Shown one piece after another: positions 50,178 to 59,550 of a DNA stretch of 64,000 bases. Source of the DNA: Streptomyces sp. NBC_00286 (lineage in GTDB: Bacteria > Actinomycetota > Actinomycetes > Streptomycetales > Streptomycetaceae); assembly GCF_036173125.1 (NCBI RefSeq), contig NZ_CP108054.1:5580001-5644000 (forward strand), given 5' to 3'. A program made the position numbers and the translations under genes. Within the stretch, counting starts at the first letter, position 1. The number at the start of each line of letters is the position of its first letter. The notes beneath the pieces were generated by a model, which was given only the letters and a program-made list of their open reading frames with translations, made no database searches and had not been told where the DNA came from.

Positions 50178-53100
50178 ATGACGCGAGCGGAGCAGCCAAC
50201 GGCCCACACCCCGGCCCCAGACGACGCCCTGGTCGCAGATTCACGAGAGCGCGCCGTCCGCGCGCTGCTCCGCCTGCCGCAGTTGAAGCGGCTGTGGAGC
50301 GCTCAGCTCGTGGGCAGCGTCGGCGACGCCCTCGCGCTGCTCGTCCTGGTCGTGCTCGCGTTCGAGGCGGCAGTCGCGGCGGGGTCCTTCGGGGGCAACT
50401 ACCGCGGGGTGGCCTTCGCCGTCTCGGCCGTCTTCGGGGCGCGGATACTCGCGACGCTGCTCTTCGGAGCCGTACTCCTCGGACCGCTCACCTCCCTCAC
50501 CTCCCAGGAGGGGCCGCTCGACCGCCGCTGGACCATGGTCGCGGCGGACGGTGTGCGGGCCGTACTGCTGATCATCGCGCCCCTGTGGATCGACTGGACG
50601 CCCGACGACGCGCTGGCCGTGATCCTGGTGACCGCGTTCGTCACCGGCGTCGCCGAGCGCTTCTGGACGGTGTGCAGGGAGAGCGCGGCGCCCGCGCTGC
50701 TGCCCGCGGCTCCCCCTGAGGGCGCGGCGGTGCGTCCGCTGCCGGACCACACGGAGACGCTGCGGCGGCTGTCGCTGCGTACGGGATTCGTGGCGGTGCC
50801 CCTGGCGGCCGCCGCTCTCGTCGTGGCCGGGCTGCTCAACAACCTGCTGGGCGCCGGAATCGCCTGGTTCGACCAGCATCAGGCGGCGCTCGCGTCGTAT
50901 GTCGCGGCGGGCCTGTTCGCCGCCTCCCTGTCGGTGCTGACCGTTCTCGAGCTGCCCGACGCGCGCACCCCGCGCGCACGGTCGCCGCTCGAGGGCCTGC
51001 GCCGCCCCAAGTCGGGCACCGGCGTCGACAAGGGGCGTACGGGTTCGTTTCCGCTGCTGGTCCTGGCCTGCGCGGCCGTCGCCGCCGCGATCGCCGCCGG
51101 GGTCGCCGTCTCCGTGCTGCACGCCAAGGACCTGGGCGGCGGGCCGGTGATGTACGGGCTGCTGGTGGCGGCCCTGACCGGCGGCGTCGTTCTGGGCATC
51201 CGTACGGCTCCGAAGCTGCTGCCTCCGCTGTCGCGGCGCCGGCTGCTCTCGCTGGCCATCGCCTTCACGGGCCTGGCGCTGCTCGCCGCGGGGCTCGTCC
51301 CGGACGTCACCACGGTGATCCTGATCTCGGCGCTCGCCGGCATCGGCGCGGGCGTCGCAGCGAACACCGGGCACACGCTGCTCGATCAGGAGGCCGAGGA
51401 TCACCGGCGGGCGCGTACGACGGAGCATCTCCACGCGGTCGTACGGGTCTACGTCGCCCTGGGCGCCCTGGTGGCCCCCGTGCTGGCGGCGGCGATCGGG
51501 CCGCACCGGCTGGAAAACGGCAAGTTCGTCTTCGCGCACGGCGGCGCCGCCTTCACCCTGATGCTGATCGGCGCACTCCTGCTGCCGGTCGCCGCGCTGG
51601 TGCTGGCCAAGGTCGACGACCGGTCCGGCGTACCCCTGCGGCACGATCTGCGGGACGCGCTGCGGGGCGGGGACGAGCCCGCGACGGCACCGGCCGCGAA
51701 CGGGTTCTTCATCGCCCTGGAGGGCGGTGACGGGGCCGGAAAGTCGACGCAGGCCGAGGCGCTCGCCGAGTGGATCCGCTCCAAGGGACACGAAGTCGTG
51801 CTGACGCGCGAGCCGGGAGCCACGCCCGTGGGCAAGCGGCTGCGGTCGATCCTGCTGGACGTGTCGTCGGCCGGGCTGTCCCACCGCGCGGAGGCGTTGC
51901 TGTACGCCGCCGACCGCGCCGAGCACGTGGACACCGTGGTGCGGCCCGCGCTGGAGCGGGGCGCGGTGGTCATCTCGGACCGCTACACCGACTCGTCCGT
52001 GGCGTACCAGGGGGCCGGTCGCGATCTGTCCCCGACCGAGATCGCGCGGATCTCACGATGGGCGACCAACGGGCTGGTGCCTCATCTGACCGTGCTGCTC
52101 GATGTGTCGCCGGAGACCGCCCGGGAGCGTTTCACGGAGGCGCCGGACCGGCTGGAGTCGGAGCCCGCCGAGTTCCACGCGCGCGTGCGGGCCGGTTTCC
52201 TGACGCTCGCGGCCGCCGACCCCACGCGTTACCTGGTGGTCGACGGTGGCCAGGAGTCCGACGCCGTCACGACGGTGATACGGCACCGTCTCGACGTGAT
52301 GCTGCCCCTCTCCGAGGCCGAGGTGAAGGCCCAGGAGGAGGCCCGTAAGGCGGCCGAGGAGGAGGCGCGGCGGCTCGCCGAGGAAGAGGCCGCCCGCAAG
52401 GCCGAGGAGGAGCGCCTCGAGCGCGAGCGGCAGGAACAGCTCGCCCGGCTGCGCGCGGAGGAAGAGGAACGCAAGCGGCGCGAACTGGAGGAGGCCCAGC
52501 GGCGCGAGCTGGAGCGGCAGGCCGAGGTGGCCCGGCAGCAGGCCGAAGAGGCGCGCCGGCGAGCCGAGGAGGAGCGGCAGCGACGGCTCGCGGAGGAGCA
52601 GGCGCGAGCGGCCGAGCAGGAGCGTCTGCGCAAGCAGGCCGAGGAGGAGGCGCGGCTCCGGGCCGAGGCCGAGGCGCGGCGCCTGGAGAAGCAGCGGAAG
52701 GCCGAGGAGGCGTTGCTCCGGGCCGAGGAGGCTCGCAGGGGAGCGGCGGCTGCGGCTGCCGCCAGTGCGGAGGCTTCGGGTTCCGGCGCTCCGGCTGATG
52801 GAGCGGCTGGTTCCGGCGCGACCACCCCCGACAACGAGATCACGGTGCCGACGCCCACGCCCGTCGTGCCGCCGACGAACGCTCCCGGCGGACCGGCGGA
52901 CGACGAGACCACCGTGCTGCGCCCTGTGCCGCCCGGTGACGCTCCCGAAGCCGGGCCCGACGCGGAGGAGACAGCCGTGCTGCCGCAGCCTCCGGTGCCG
53001 CCGGGGGCCGCCGACGAGACGGCGGTACTGCCTCCGGTGGGCCCGGACGCGGACGAGACGGCCGTCCTTCCTCCCGTAAGGGAGGACCAGGCCGTACGGG

Positions 53101-53378
53101 ACGACCGTGGCGGCGAGCAGCGGGGCGGTGGCCCGGCGGACCGGGTGCCCCCGGGGTACTTCCGCGACGAGCGGTCGGCGCCCGACGGTTCCGACGCCCG
53201 CACCCGCGAGCTGCCCCAGTTCGAGGCCGAGGGCGGCCCGCGTCGGCGGAACCGCTCGGACTGGGCCGAGGAGACACCGCTGGACGATCTTCCGTCGCTG
53301 GCGGACGAGTTGCTGGGCCCGCGTGAGGACGATGACATCGATGAGGGGCGCGGGCGTCGGGGGCGTCGGGGGCGCTGA
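50178..53378 (+). CDS. tmk: MFS-like membrane domain fused to thymidylate kinase and coiled coil
   Basis: 1066 residues from ATG 50178. Residues about 25-495 are an MFS-like membrane region with 10-12 helices. Residues about 510-710 are thymidylate kinase: FIALEGGDGAGKSTQAEAL (P-loop), TREPGATPVG (DRX-like Arg) and SDRYTDSSVAYQG. It phosphorylates dTMP to dTDP. Residues about 715-860 are an uninterrupted Glu/Arg/Ala coiled coil. The final 200 are disordered, with four D/E-E-T-X-V-L motifs (about 908, 932, 947, 959) and an acidic-then-Arg end. Fused kinases occur in other streptomycetes. The domain fusion would tether dTTP supply to the membrane. Confidence 0.95.
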   Translation: MTRAEQPTAHTPAPDDALVADSRERAVRALLRLPQLKRLWSAQLVGSVGDALALLVLVVLAFEAAVAAGSFGGNYRGVAFAVSAVFGARILATLLFGAVLLGPLTSLTSQEGPLDRRWTMVAADGVRAVLLIIAPLWIDWTPDDALAVILVTAFVTGVAERFWTVCRESAAPALLPAAPPEGAAVRPLPDHTETLRRLSLRTGFVAVPLAAAALVVAGLLNNLLGAGIAWFDQHQAALASYVAAGLFAASLSVLTVLELPDARTPRARSPLEGLRRPKSGTGVDKGRTGSFPLLVLACAAVAAAIAAGVAVSVLHAKDLGGGPVMYGLLVAALTGGVVLGIRTAPKLLPPLSRRRLLSLAIAFTGLALLAAGLVPDVTTVILISALAGIGAGVAANTGHTLLDQEAEDHRRARTTEHLHAVVRVYVALGALVAPVLAAAIGPHRLENGKFVFAHGGAAFTLMLIGALLLPVAALVLAKVDDRSGVPLRHDLRDALRGGDEPATAPAANGFFIALEGGDGAGKSTQAEALAEWIRSKGHEVVLTREPGATPVGKRLRSILLDVSSAGLSHRAEALLYAADRAEHVDTVVRPALERGAVVISDRYTDSSVAYQGAGRDLSPTEIARISRWATNGLVPHLTVLLDVSPETARERFTEAPDRLESEPAEFHARVRAGFLTLAAADPTRYLVVDGGQESDAVTTVIRHRLDVMLPLSEAEVKAQEEARKAAEEEARRLAEEEAARKAEEERLERERQEQLARLRAEEEERKRRELEEAQRRELERQAEVARQQAEEARRRAEEERQRRLAEEQARAAEQERLRKQAEEEARLRAEAEARRLEKQRKAEEALLRAEEARRGAAAAAAASAEASGSGAPADGAAGSGATTPDNEITVPTPTPVVPPTNAPGGPADDETTVLRPVPPGDAPEAGPDAEETAVLPQPPVPPGAADETAVLPPVGPDADETAVLPPVREDQAVRDDRGGEQRGGGPADRVPPGYFRDERSAPDGSDARTRELPQFEAEGGPRRRNRSDWAEETPLDDLPSLADELLGPREDDDIDEGRGRRGRRGR

Positions 53379-53470
53379 CGGGTTGGGTCGCGGGCGCGCG
53401 GATTGCTTTACGGGCGCGGGGCCTGCGACGAGGGCTTGCACGGCTTGTGTCGTTGGCGGCGGAGAGAAGG

Positions 53471-53638
53471 CGCGGGCGCTGACGGCTTGCGTCACGGGCG
53501 CGTGGGCTTGTGTCGCGGGGCGTTGACGAGACAGGCCAGGCGCGGGCGCTGACGGCTTGCGTCACGGGCGCGTGGGCTTGTGTCGCGGGGCGTTGACGAG
53601 ACAGGCCAGGCGCGGGCGCTGACGGCTTGCGTCATGGG
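53471..53638. repeat. 70-bp tandem repeat, about 2.4 copies
   Basis: 53471-53540 and 53541-53610 are identical 70-bp units, and 53611-53638 is a partial third with one change. The unit includes CGCGGGCGCTGACGGCTTGC. Shorter, degenerate echoes of GGGCTTGTGTCGCGGG flank the array on both sides (53390-53710). It fills the gap between tmk and the delta-prime gene. Confidence 0.9.
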
Positions 53639-53811
53639 CGCTCGGGCTTGCGTCATGGGCTCGCGGGTTTGCGACGCGGCAGGCACCGCTGTGTCGCGGG
53701 CGCTGACGCGAGGGTGTGAGCGCTGACGCGGAGGCGTGAAGTCCCGTTGTCAGTGCCCTCCCGCACAATGGGACGCGGCAAGGCAGATGTGCGACGGAGG
53801 GGCGGCAACCC

Positions 53812-55017
53812 ATGCCCGTATGGGACGACCTGGTGGGTCAGGAGAAGGTGAGCGAGCAGCTCGACGCCGCCGCCCGGGACGCAGACGCCCTGGTCACGGC
53901 GGTGGCCGCCGACACCCCGTTGCCCGAGACGTCGAAGATGACGCACGCCTGGCTGTTCACGGGTCCGCCGGGCTCCGGCCGTTCCACGGTGGCGAGGGCT
54001 TTCGCCGCGGCCCTCCAGTGCGTGAGCCCGGACCGTGCCCTTGGCGGAGCCCCCGGCTGCGGGTTCTGCGACGGCTGCCATACGAGCCTGATCGGTACGC
54101 ACGCCGATGTGGAGATCGTCCGCACCGACCTCCTCTCGATCGGCGTCAAGGAGACCCGTGACTTGGTGCGCCGTGCCCAGCTGTCGCCCGCCACAGGCCG
54201 CTGGCAGGTCATCGTCCTGGAAGACGCCGACCGCCTCACGGAGGGCGCGGGCAACGTCCTGCTGAAGGCCGTCGAGGAGCCCGCCCCCCGCACGGTCTGG
54301 CTCCTGTGCGCGCCCTCCCTGGAGGACGTCCTGCCGACCATCCGCTCCCGCTGCCGCCACCTCACGCTCCGGACGCCTCCCGTGGCGGCGGTCGCCGACA
54401 TCCTCGTACGCCGCGATGGCATCGAACCCGACGTAGCGGCCGTCGCCGCCCGCGCCACCCAGGGCCACGTCGGCCGCGCCCGCCGCCTGGCCACGGACCC
54501 GAGCGCCCGTGAGCGCCGCGCCGCCGTCCTCAAGCTCCCGCTCCGCGTCGACGACGTAGGCGGCTGCCTGAAGGCGGCCCAGGAGCTGATCGACGCGGCT
54601 TCCGAGGACGCCAAGCAGATGGCCGAGGAGATCGACGCCAAGGAGACGGAGGAGTTGAAGGCGGCGCTCGGCGCGGCCCAGGGCGGCCGGATGCCGCGCG
54701 GTACGGCGGGCGTGATGAAGGAACTGGAGGACAAGCAGAAGCGCCGCAGAACCCGCACACAGCGCGACAGCCTGGACCTGGCCCTGATCGACCTCACGGC
54801 CTTCTACCGAGACGTCCTCGCCCTCCAGTTCGGCAGCGACCGCGCCCTAGCCAACACGGAGATGCGGGACACTCTGGAGCGCCTCGCGCGCGCCACGACG
54901 CCGGAGACGACCCTGCGCCGCATAGAAGCGATCGCGGCCTGCCGCGAGGCCCTCGACCGCAATGTGGCGCCGCTGCTGGCGGTGGAGGCGATGACGATGG
55001 CGTTGCGGGCGGGGTGA
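53812..55017 (+). CDS. holB: DNA polymerase III subunit delta-prime
   Basis: 401 residues from ATG 53812 with GGAGG 17 bases upstream and GGGG nearer. It starts VWDDLVGQEKVSEQL; the P-loop is GPPGSGRSTVARAF, in which the catalytic Lys is Arg, as expected for the non-hydrolysing delta-prime. The zinc ligands are in CGFCDGCHTSL, and the SRC motif is in IRSRCRHLTL. It is the stator of the clamp loader. An inserted charged helix (about 275-320) precedes the collar domain. The change Lys to Arg distinguishes it from DnaX. Confidence 0.94.
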   Translation: MPVWDDLVGQEKVSEQLDAAARDADALVTAVAADTPLPETSKMTHAWLFTGPPGSGRSTVARAFAAALQCVSPDRALGGAPGCGFCDGCHTSLIGTHADVEIVRTDLLSIGVKETRDLVRRAQLSPATGRWQVIVLEDADRLTEGAGNVLLKAVEEPAPRTVWLLCAPSLEDVLPTIRSRCRHLTLRTPPVAAVADILVRRDGIEPDVAAVAARATQGHVGRARRLATDPSARERRAAVLKLPLRVDDVGGCLKAAQELIDAASEDAKQMAEEIDAKETEELKAALGAAQGGRMPRGTAGVMKELEDKQKRRRTRTQRDSLDLALIDLTAFYRDVLALQFGSDRALANTEMRDTLERLARATTPETTLRRIEAIAACREALDRNVAPLLAVEAMTMALRAG

Positions 55018-55147
55018 GGACTACGGGAGTACCGGGGTAGTGGGCGGGCTCAGGGGGTTGTTGTGCAGAGAGTTGACGGGGTCACTCGTACGAGACGCTG
55101 CGGCGACCTTCGGTGGTCGATCCGTTGCACAGGGTTACGCTCGCTGG

Positions 55148-56818
55148 ATGCACATCAGGCGCCAGTTCAGGCCAATCCGGGCCAGATCAACCCGTACCGG
55201 CCATCCCTGCGATTCCCACTCCTCCCACCACTTCCGCTCATCCTGCGTGTCCCGCCGCCTCCTCCATCTGTGGGGCACGCTGCTCGCCATCGGCGGACTG
55301 CTCATCTCCGCCTGTTCCGTGGGGAGTTCGACGACCTCCGCGAGCCGGGCGGAAGTATCGGCGCTGACCGCGCTGCCCAACGCCACACCGGGGGCGCTCG
55401 CTCCGTACTACAGCCAGAAGCTCAAGTGGCACGGCTGCGGCGCCCCCGGCTTCCAGTGCGCCACGCTCAAGGCCCCGCTCGACTACGACAAGCCGGCCTC
55501 CGGCGACATCAGCCTGGCCGTCACCCGCAAGAAGGCCACGGGCCCGGGCAGGCGACTGGGCTCGCTGCTGGTCAACCCGGGAGGCCCGGGCGGCTCGGCG
55601 ACCGCTTATCTCCAGTCGTACGCGGGTGTCGGCTACCCGAAGGAGGTCCGCTCCCGCTACGACATGGTCGCCGTCGACCCACGCGGCGTCGCCGGCAGCG
55701 AACCGGTCGAATGCCTCACCGGCCGCGAGATGGACGCGTACACGCAGACGGACCTCACCCCCGACAACCGGCGCGAGAAGGGCCAACTGATCGACGCCGT
55801 CAAGGAGTTCACGGAGGGCTGCGGGCGGCGTTCGGCCCGAGTGCTGCGGCATGTGTCCACGGTCGAGGCGGCCCGCGACATGGACATCCTGCGGGGGGTG
55901 CTGGGCGACGAGAAGCTGACGTACGTCGGTGCCTCGTACGGGACGTTTCTGGGAGCGACGTACGCGGGTCTGTACCCGGATCGGGTGGGGCGGCTGGTCC
56001 TGGACGGCGCGATGGATCCGTCGCTGCCCGCGCGCCGGATGAACGAGGACCAGACGGCCGGCTTCGAGACGGCCTTCCGGGCCTTCGCGAAGGATTGCGT
56101 ACGCAGATCGGACTGCCCGCTGGGCGGCGCGCGTACGACACCTGACCAGGTCGGCAAGAACCTGAAGGCCTTCTTCCGGCAGCTCGACGCCGCGCCCATC
56201 GGGGCCGACGACCCGGACGGCCGCAAGCTCGGGGAGTCGCTGGCGACGATGGGCGTCATCACGGCGATGTACGACGAGGCGGCCTGGCCACGACTGCGAG
56301 AGGCCCTGACCTCGGCCATGAAGAACAAGGACGGCGCGGGCCTGCTCGCCCTCGCCGACACCTACTACGAGCGCGGCCCCGACGGCCGGTACGCGAACCT
56401 GATGTCCGCGAACGCGGCGGTCAACTGCCTGGACTCCCCCGCCGCCTTCTCCTCCCCTGAAGCGCTCGAAGAAGCCCTCCCCTCCTTCGAGAAGGCCTCC
56501 CCGGTCTTCGGCGAAACCCTGGCCTGGGCCTCCCTGAACTGCACGTACTGGCCCGTCCACCCGACTGGCGAACCCCACCGCATCGAGGCGAAGGGCGCCG
56601 CACCCATCGTCGTGGTCGGCACCTCCCGCGACCCCGCGACCCCCTACGCGTGGTCCCAGTCCCTGGCCGCCCAGCTCTCCTCCGCCACCCTCCTGACCTA
56701 CGACGGCGACGGCCACACCGCATACGGCCGAGGAAGCTCCTGCATCGACTCCACGCTCAACCGCTACCTCCTCGCAGGCACCCCTCCACCCCAGGGAAAG
56801 CGCTGCTCAGCCACCTGA
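55148..56818 (+). CDS. Secreted tripeptidyl aminopeptidase, alpha/beta hydrolase
   Basis: 556 residues from ATG 55148. A long basic leader precedes a hydrophobic signal ending in LLISAC (Cys about 55), so it is a probable lipoprotein. The oxyanion region is VNPGGPGGSA, the nucleophile Ser is in VGASYGTFLGA (about 264), and the His is in DGDGHTAYG (about 521). The C-terminal TAP-like domain begins near VVVGTSRDPATPYAW. This is the SlpD/SlpE and Tap group, which removes N-terminal tripeptides from secreted proteins. Six Cys in the mature part suggest disulfides. Confidence 0.92.
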   Translation: MHIRRQFRPIRARSTRTGHPCDSHSSHHFRSSCVSRRLLHLWGTLLAIGGLLISACSVGSSTTSASRAEVSALTALPNATPGALAPYYSQKLKWHGCGAPGFQCATLKAPLDYDKPASGDISLAVTRKKATGPGRRLGSLLVNPGGPGGSATAYLQSYAGVGYPKEVRSRYDMVAVDPRGVAGSEPVECLTGREMDAYTQTDLTPDNRREKGQLIDAVKEFTEGCGRRSARVLRHVSTVEAARDMDILRGVLGDEKLTYVGASYGTFLGATYAGLYPDRVGRLVLDGAMDPSLPARRMNEDQTAGFETAFRAFAKDCVRRSDCPLGGARTTPDQVGKNLKAFFRQLDAAPIGADDPDGRKLGESLATMGVITAMYDEAAWPRLREALTSAMKNKDGAGLLALADTYYERGPDGRYANLMSANAAVNCLDSPAAFSSPEALEEALPSFEKASPVFGETLAWASLNCTYWPVHPTGEPHRIEAKGAAPIVVVGTSRDPATPYAWSQSLAAQLSSATLLTYDGDGHTAYGRGSSCIDSTLNRYLLAGTPPPQGKRCSAT

Positions 56819-56920
56819 TCACGAGGCCCACCGGGGGTGCCCCCAGGGCCCGTACGGAGCACCCCCGGAAACTGTGTAGACTTACCGACGTTGCCGATCG
56901 CACCATAGTGCGGGCAGCCC

Positions 56921-56994
56921 GCCGCCTTAGCTCAGATGGCCAGAGCAACGCACTCGTAATGCGTAGGTCTCGGGTTCGAATCCCGAAGGCGGCT
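56921..56994 (+). tRNA. tRNA-Thr (anticodon CGT)
   Basis: 74-base cloverleaf. The acceptor pairs GCCGCCT with AGGCGGC, with discriminator T; the D arm is GCTC...GAGC; the anticodon arm is ACGCA-CTCGTAA-TGCGT, giving CGT; the T arm is CGGGTTCGAATCCCG. No CCA encoded. A truncated integrase lies 130 bases beyond its 3' end on the opposite strand, marking an attachment site. Confidence 0.97.
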
Positions 56995-57003
56995 CCGGCA
57001 AAG

Positions 57004-57035
57004 GCCAGGTCACATAGCCCGTGACCTGGCTTTTT
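57004..57035 (+). terminator. tRNA-Thr terminator
   Basis: GCCAGGTCAC (57004-57013) pairs perfectly with GTGACCTGGC (57021-57030), followed by TTTTT. A classical intrinsic terminator ten bases after the tRNA. Confidence 0.9.
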
Positions 57036-57123
57036 GTGTTGCTCGGGGCATGGCGCGTCACACGGCCGGGGTGCCGCGGGAATGGCTTGCGTGAGCGATG
57101 CGTGAGCGGAGCGGTCCGGTGCC

Positions 57124-58473
57124 CTACTTCTTGGGCTTCTTCTGCTTGCCCTTCCTCTTGGCCCTGGCCTCGGCTTTCGCCTTGGCCGCCGCCTTCTTCG
57201 CGGCCTTACGGGCCTCCTCCGCCTCGGTCTTCCGCTGAAGCGGGACCAGCTTGGCGGTGGCCTCCGCCGCGTTCTTGCCGACCTGCGGCAGGACGCTCTG
57301 GTAAATGTTCCGCGTGATCCGGGTGTCGCTGTGCCCAAGCGTGTCCGACACGATCTTCACGTCGATGCCGGCGGCGAGCATGAGCGTGGCCGCCCCGTGC
57401 CGGAGGTCGTGCATCCGGATCGGCGGGAGCCCGGAGGCGGCAACCAGGCGCTCGAAGAGGTCGGTCACCTTCCCCGGATGGAGCCAGGAGCCGTCTTCCT
57501 GCGTGAAAACCATGCCGGTCTCGACCCAGGCTGATCCCCACTCCTCGCGGTCCGCGTCCTGCTGTTCGCGGTGCCGCTTCAGGACGTTGACGGTGTCGTC
57601 GTCGAGCGCGATCACGCGGAAGCCGCTGTCTGTCTTGGGCTCGGAGGTCTCGACTTCCCACCCGTCCTGGACGAGCTGGGCGGAGACGGTCAGGGAGTGG
57701 TCATCGAGGTTGGTCTCCGACCAGGGCTGCCCGCATGCCTCGCCGCGCCGCAGGCCACGGAAGGCGATCAGGTGCCACATCGCGTACAGCGGGTCCTCCG
57801 CGACGAAGTCGAGGAACGCGCCAGTCTGTTCGGGCGTCCAGACCATCACGGGCGAGGGCTTCTCGCCCGTCTGCTCCCACTTGGCGACCCGCGCATCCGT
57901 CCACACCAAAGCCTTCGGCTTGCGCACGGGATCGAGTTCGACGTGGGCCGCCGGGTTGAAGGTGAGGATCTGCTGGCCGATCGCGTCGTTCAACGCAGCC
58001 CGCAGCGTGGCCTTGATACGCAGCCGGGTGGCCGGGCCGGTCACACGCCGGAACGGCGGCATGGCATCGATCGCCGCCTTCATCACCTTGCGGCGGGCGC
58101 GGTTGTCCGTGCCCTTCCACGGCACGGTGGCCAACTCCTCCACCGCGGCCCGGCGCTGGGCATTCTGCTCCAGGATCTCGGCATTGGCGTCGGCGATGGC
58201 CGTGAACATACCGCTGAGATGGCTCACGCGCAGGCGGTCGAGACGGTGGTGGCCGATCCGAGGCTTCAAATGGAACCGGATATCGGTCTCGTAGCGGGTG
58301 AGCCCCGACTTGCGGATGCGCTTGCCGTCGAGCCATCGGTCGAGCCACTCGCTGACGGTCAGGCGGCCGATCAGATCCTGACCGGACTTCAGGCGCCGTA
58401 GGGTTTCCTCGACATCGGGCAGCGGCGACTTCTGGTCGCCGACCTCCTGCAGCATGGAGGCGATCAGCTCCAC
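57124..58473 (-). CDS. int: Tyrosine integrase, N-terminally truncated
   Basis: 449 residues from GTG 58473. Catalytic residues: Arg in AFRGLRRGEACG, HDLRHGAATLM (His-X-X-Arg), LGHSD and the Tyr in NIYQSVLPQ. A basic Lys/Ala tail of 45 residues follows. The frame remains open upstream of the GTG with integrase-like sequence (ADLDHVRALLGLADTDDPEG), which breaks near 58555. Related integrases have a further 60-90 residues with a Cys cluster there, so the 5' end is missing. It lies beside tRNA-Thr as in an integrated element. Probably inactive. Confidence 0.85.
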   Translation of the reverse strand: MELIASMLQEVGDQKSPLPDVEETLRRLKSGQDLIGRLTVSEWLDRWLDGKRIRKSGLTRYETDIRFHLKPRIGHHRLDRLRVSHLSGMFTAIADANAEILEQNAQRRAAVEELATVPWKGTDNRARRKVMKAAIDAMPPFRRVTGPATRLRIKATLRAALNDAIGQQILTFNPAAHVELDPVRKPKALVWTDARVAKWEQTGEKPSPVMVWTPEQTGAFLDFVAEDPLYAMWHLIAFRGLRRGEACGQPWSETNLDDHSLTVSAQLVQDGWEVETSEPKTDSGFRVIALDDDTVNVLKRHREQQDADREEWGSAWVETGMVFTQEDGSWLHPGKVTDLFERLVAASGLPPIRMHDLRHGAATLMLAAGIDVKIVSDTLGHSDTRITRNIYQSVLPQVGKNAAEATAKLVPLQRKTEAEEARKAAKKAAAKAKAEARAKRKGKQKKPKK

Positions 58474-58692
58474 GCCCTCGGGGTCGTCGGTGTCGGCGAG
58501 GCCGAGAAGCGCGCGAACGTGGTCAAGGTCGGCCTGGGCCGCCTGGGACTGTAAAACGTTCGGTTCTTGGGAGTTGAGAGACGGCCGTCCTACGGTCGTC
58601 TCAAAGCCCGAGCAACCAAGGGAAGCCGGCGGACGCGCCTGAGGTGCGGCGCCGAGAGCAACCTTCCTGCCCGTGACCTGCGGAGGACAGCG

Positions 58693-59151
58693 ATGGCTCT
58701 TGCCTTGCAGAGTGCAACCGCTCCCGAGGCGACGCGCGGCGGATTACACAGCGCTTCCGGCGGCATAGCCAGTGCCGTTCCGCCGCAGGGAAGGGTTCCG
58801 CAGGTACACGGTCCGGGGAGAGACATGGACCAGCCAGTTCGCTTCGTCATCTCCTGCACCCGAGCACCGCAGCGAGTAGGGCAACTGCGCCGGATCAGTG
58901 CCGCCCATCTCCGGCTGTGGGGGATCGGCTCCTGCATCGACACAGCCAACCTGCTCATCAGCGAGTTGGTTACCAACGCCATCCGGTACGGCGAAACGGA
59001 GGACGTCAGCTTCTCCGTCTCGTACTGGCGGGGCGAGGTCCGCGTCGAGGTGGCTGACGGAACTCCGGGCCGGCCGCAGGTGAAGAGACCGGCCGCCGAC
59101 GAGGAGAGCGGTCGAGGCATGCTGATCGTCGAAGCCCTCGCCGAGGACTAG
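58693..59151 (+). CDS. RsbW-like HATPase, cut short by TAG
   Basis: 152 residues from ATG 58693 with GGAGGA upstream. The ATP-binding domain has ANLLISELVTNAIRYGE (N box), VEVADGTPG and GRGMLIVEALAED (G box). At 59149 a TAG follows EALAED; the bases after it still encode GTSEDDTLTWCTIAVP in frame, the usual end of this family, where the stop position is normally Trp (TGG). So this copy lost its last beta strands by a nonsense change. Members act as anti-sigma-type serine kinases. It begins a three-gene accessory cassette. Confidence 0.75.
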   Translation: MALALQSATAPEATRGGLHSASGGIASAVPPQGRVPQVHGPGRDMDQPVRFVISCTRAPQRVGQLRRISAAHLRLWGIGSCIDTANLLISELVTNAIRYGETEDVSFSVSYWRGEVRVEVADGTPGRPQVKRPAADEESGRGMLIVEALAED

Positions 59152-59205
59152 GGGACAAGCGAGGACGACACACTCACGTGGTGCACCATCGCCGTACCGG
59201 AACCG

Positions 59206-59550
59206 GTGGTGCCCAGGTCGGGGTTCTGGTGCGAGTGGCGCCAGGAGGACGGCCAGCAGCTCGTGATCGCGTCCATGCCTACGCCGGACCGCGCGATCCG
59301 CTGGGCTCGCATCCAGATGCGCGTCATCGCCTCGGCCATCGACGCGTCGGTGGTTGGCGACGTCTGGGACTGGCTGTCCGACGGATGGCGTGAGCCTGCC
59401 GAAGCGCTGAAGAACGGCGAGGAGTTCACGCTGCCTCTCTCGGCCGGCCCGTACAAGTTCATCTGGCATGCCCGTCCGGTGCGCTTCGTGCCCGTGGTCG
59501 GCGGAACCCCTCTGCCTCACCTCGCGGAGGAGGAGCCGGAATGGGACTGA
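59206..59550 (+). CDS. Accessory hypothetical protein
   Basis: 114 residues from GTG 59206, in the same frame as the ATPase fragment, so it may be the remainder of a read-through frame. It has VPRSGFWCEWRQEDG at the start, a Trp-rich middle (DVWDWLSDGW) and an acidic end EEEPEW. Its stop overlaps the start of the next gene (ATGGGACTGA), implying coupled translation. Family not recognised. Confidence 0.55.
   Translation: MVPRSGFWCEWRQEDGQQLVIASMPTPDRAIRWARIQMRVIASAIDASVVGDVWDWLSDGWREPAEALKNGEEFTLPLSAGPYKFIWHARPVRFVPVVGGTPLPHLAEEEPEWD

Noticed and set aside
50178..53378. Assembly fusion of two separate genes (transporter and tmk)
   Set aside because: The frame is continuous with no stop or ribosome site at the junction, and similar fusions are known in Streptomyces.
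53390..53710. Possible CRISPR array
   Set aside because: Units are contiguous 70-bp copies without unique spacers, and no cas genes are present.
53492..53813. Short minus-strand frames with repeated TQARAPMTQAVSARAW-like units
   Set aside because: The repetition comes entirely from the 70-bp tandem DNA repeat; no start site or codon bias supports translation.
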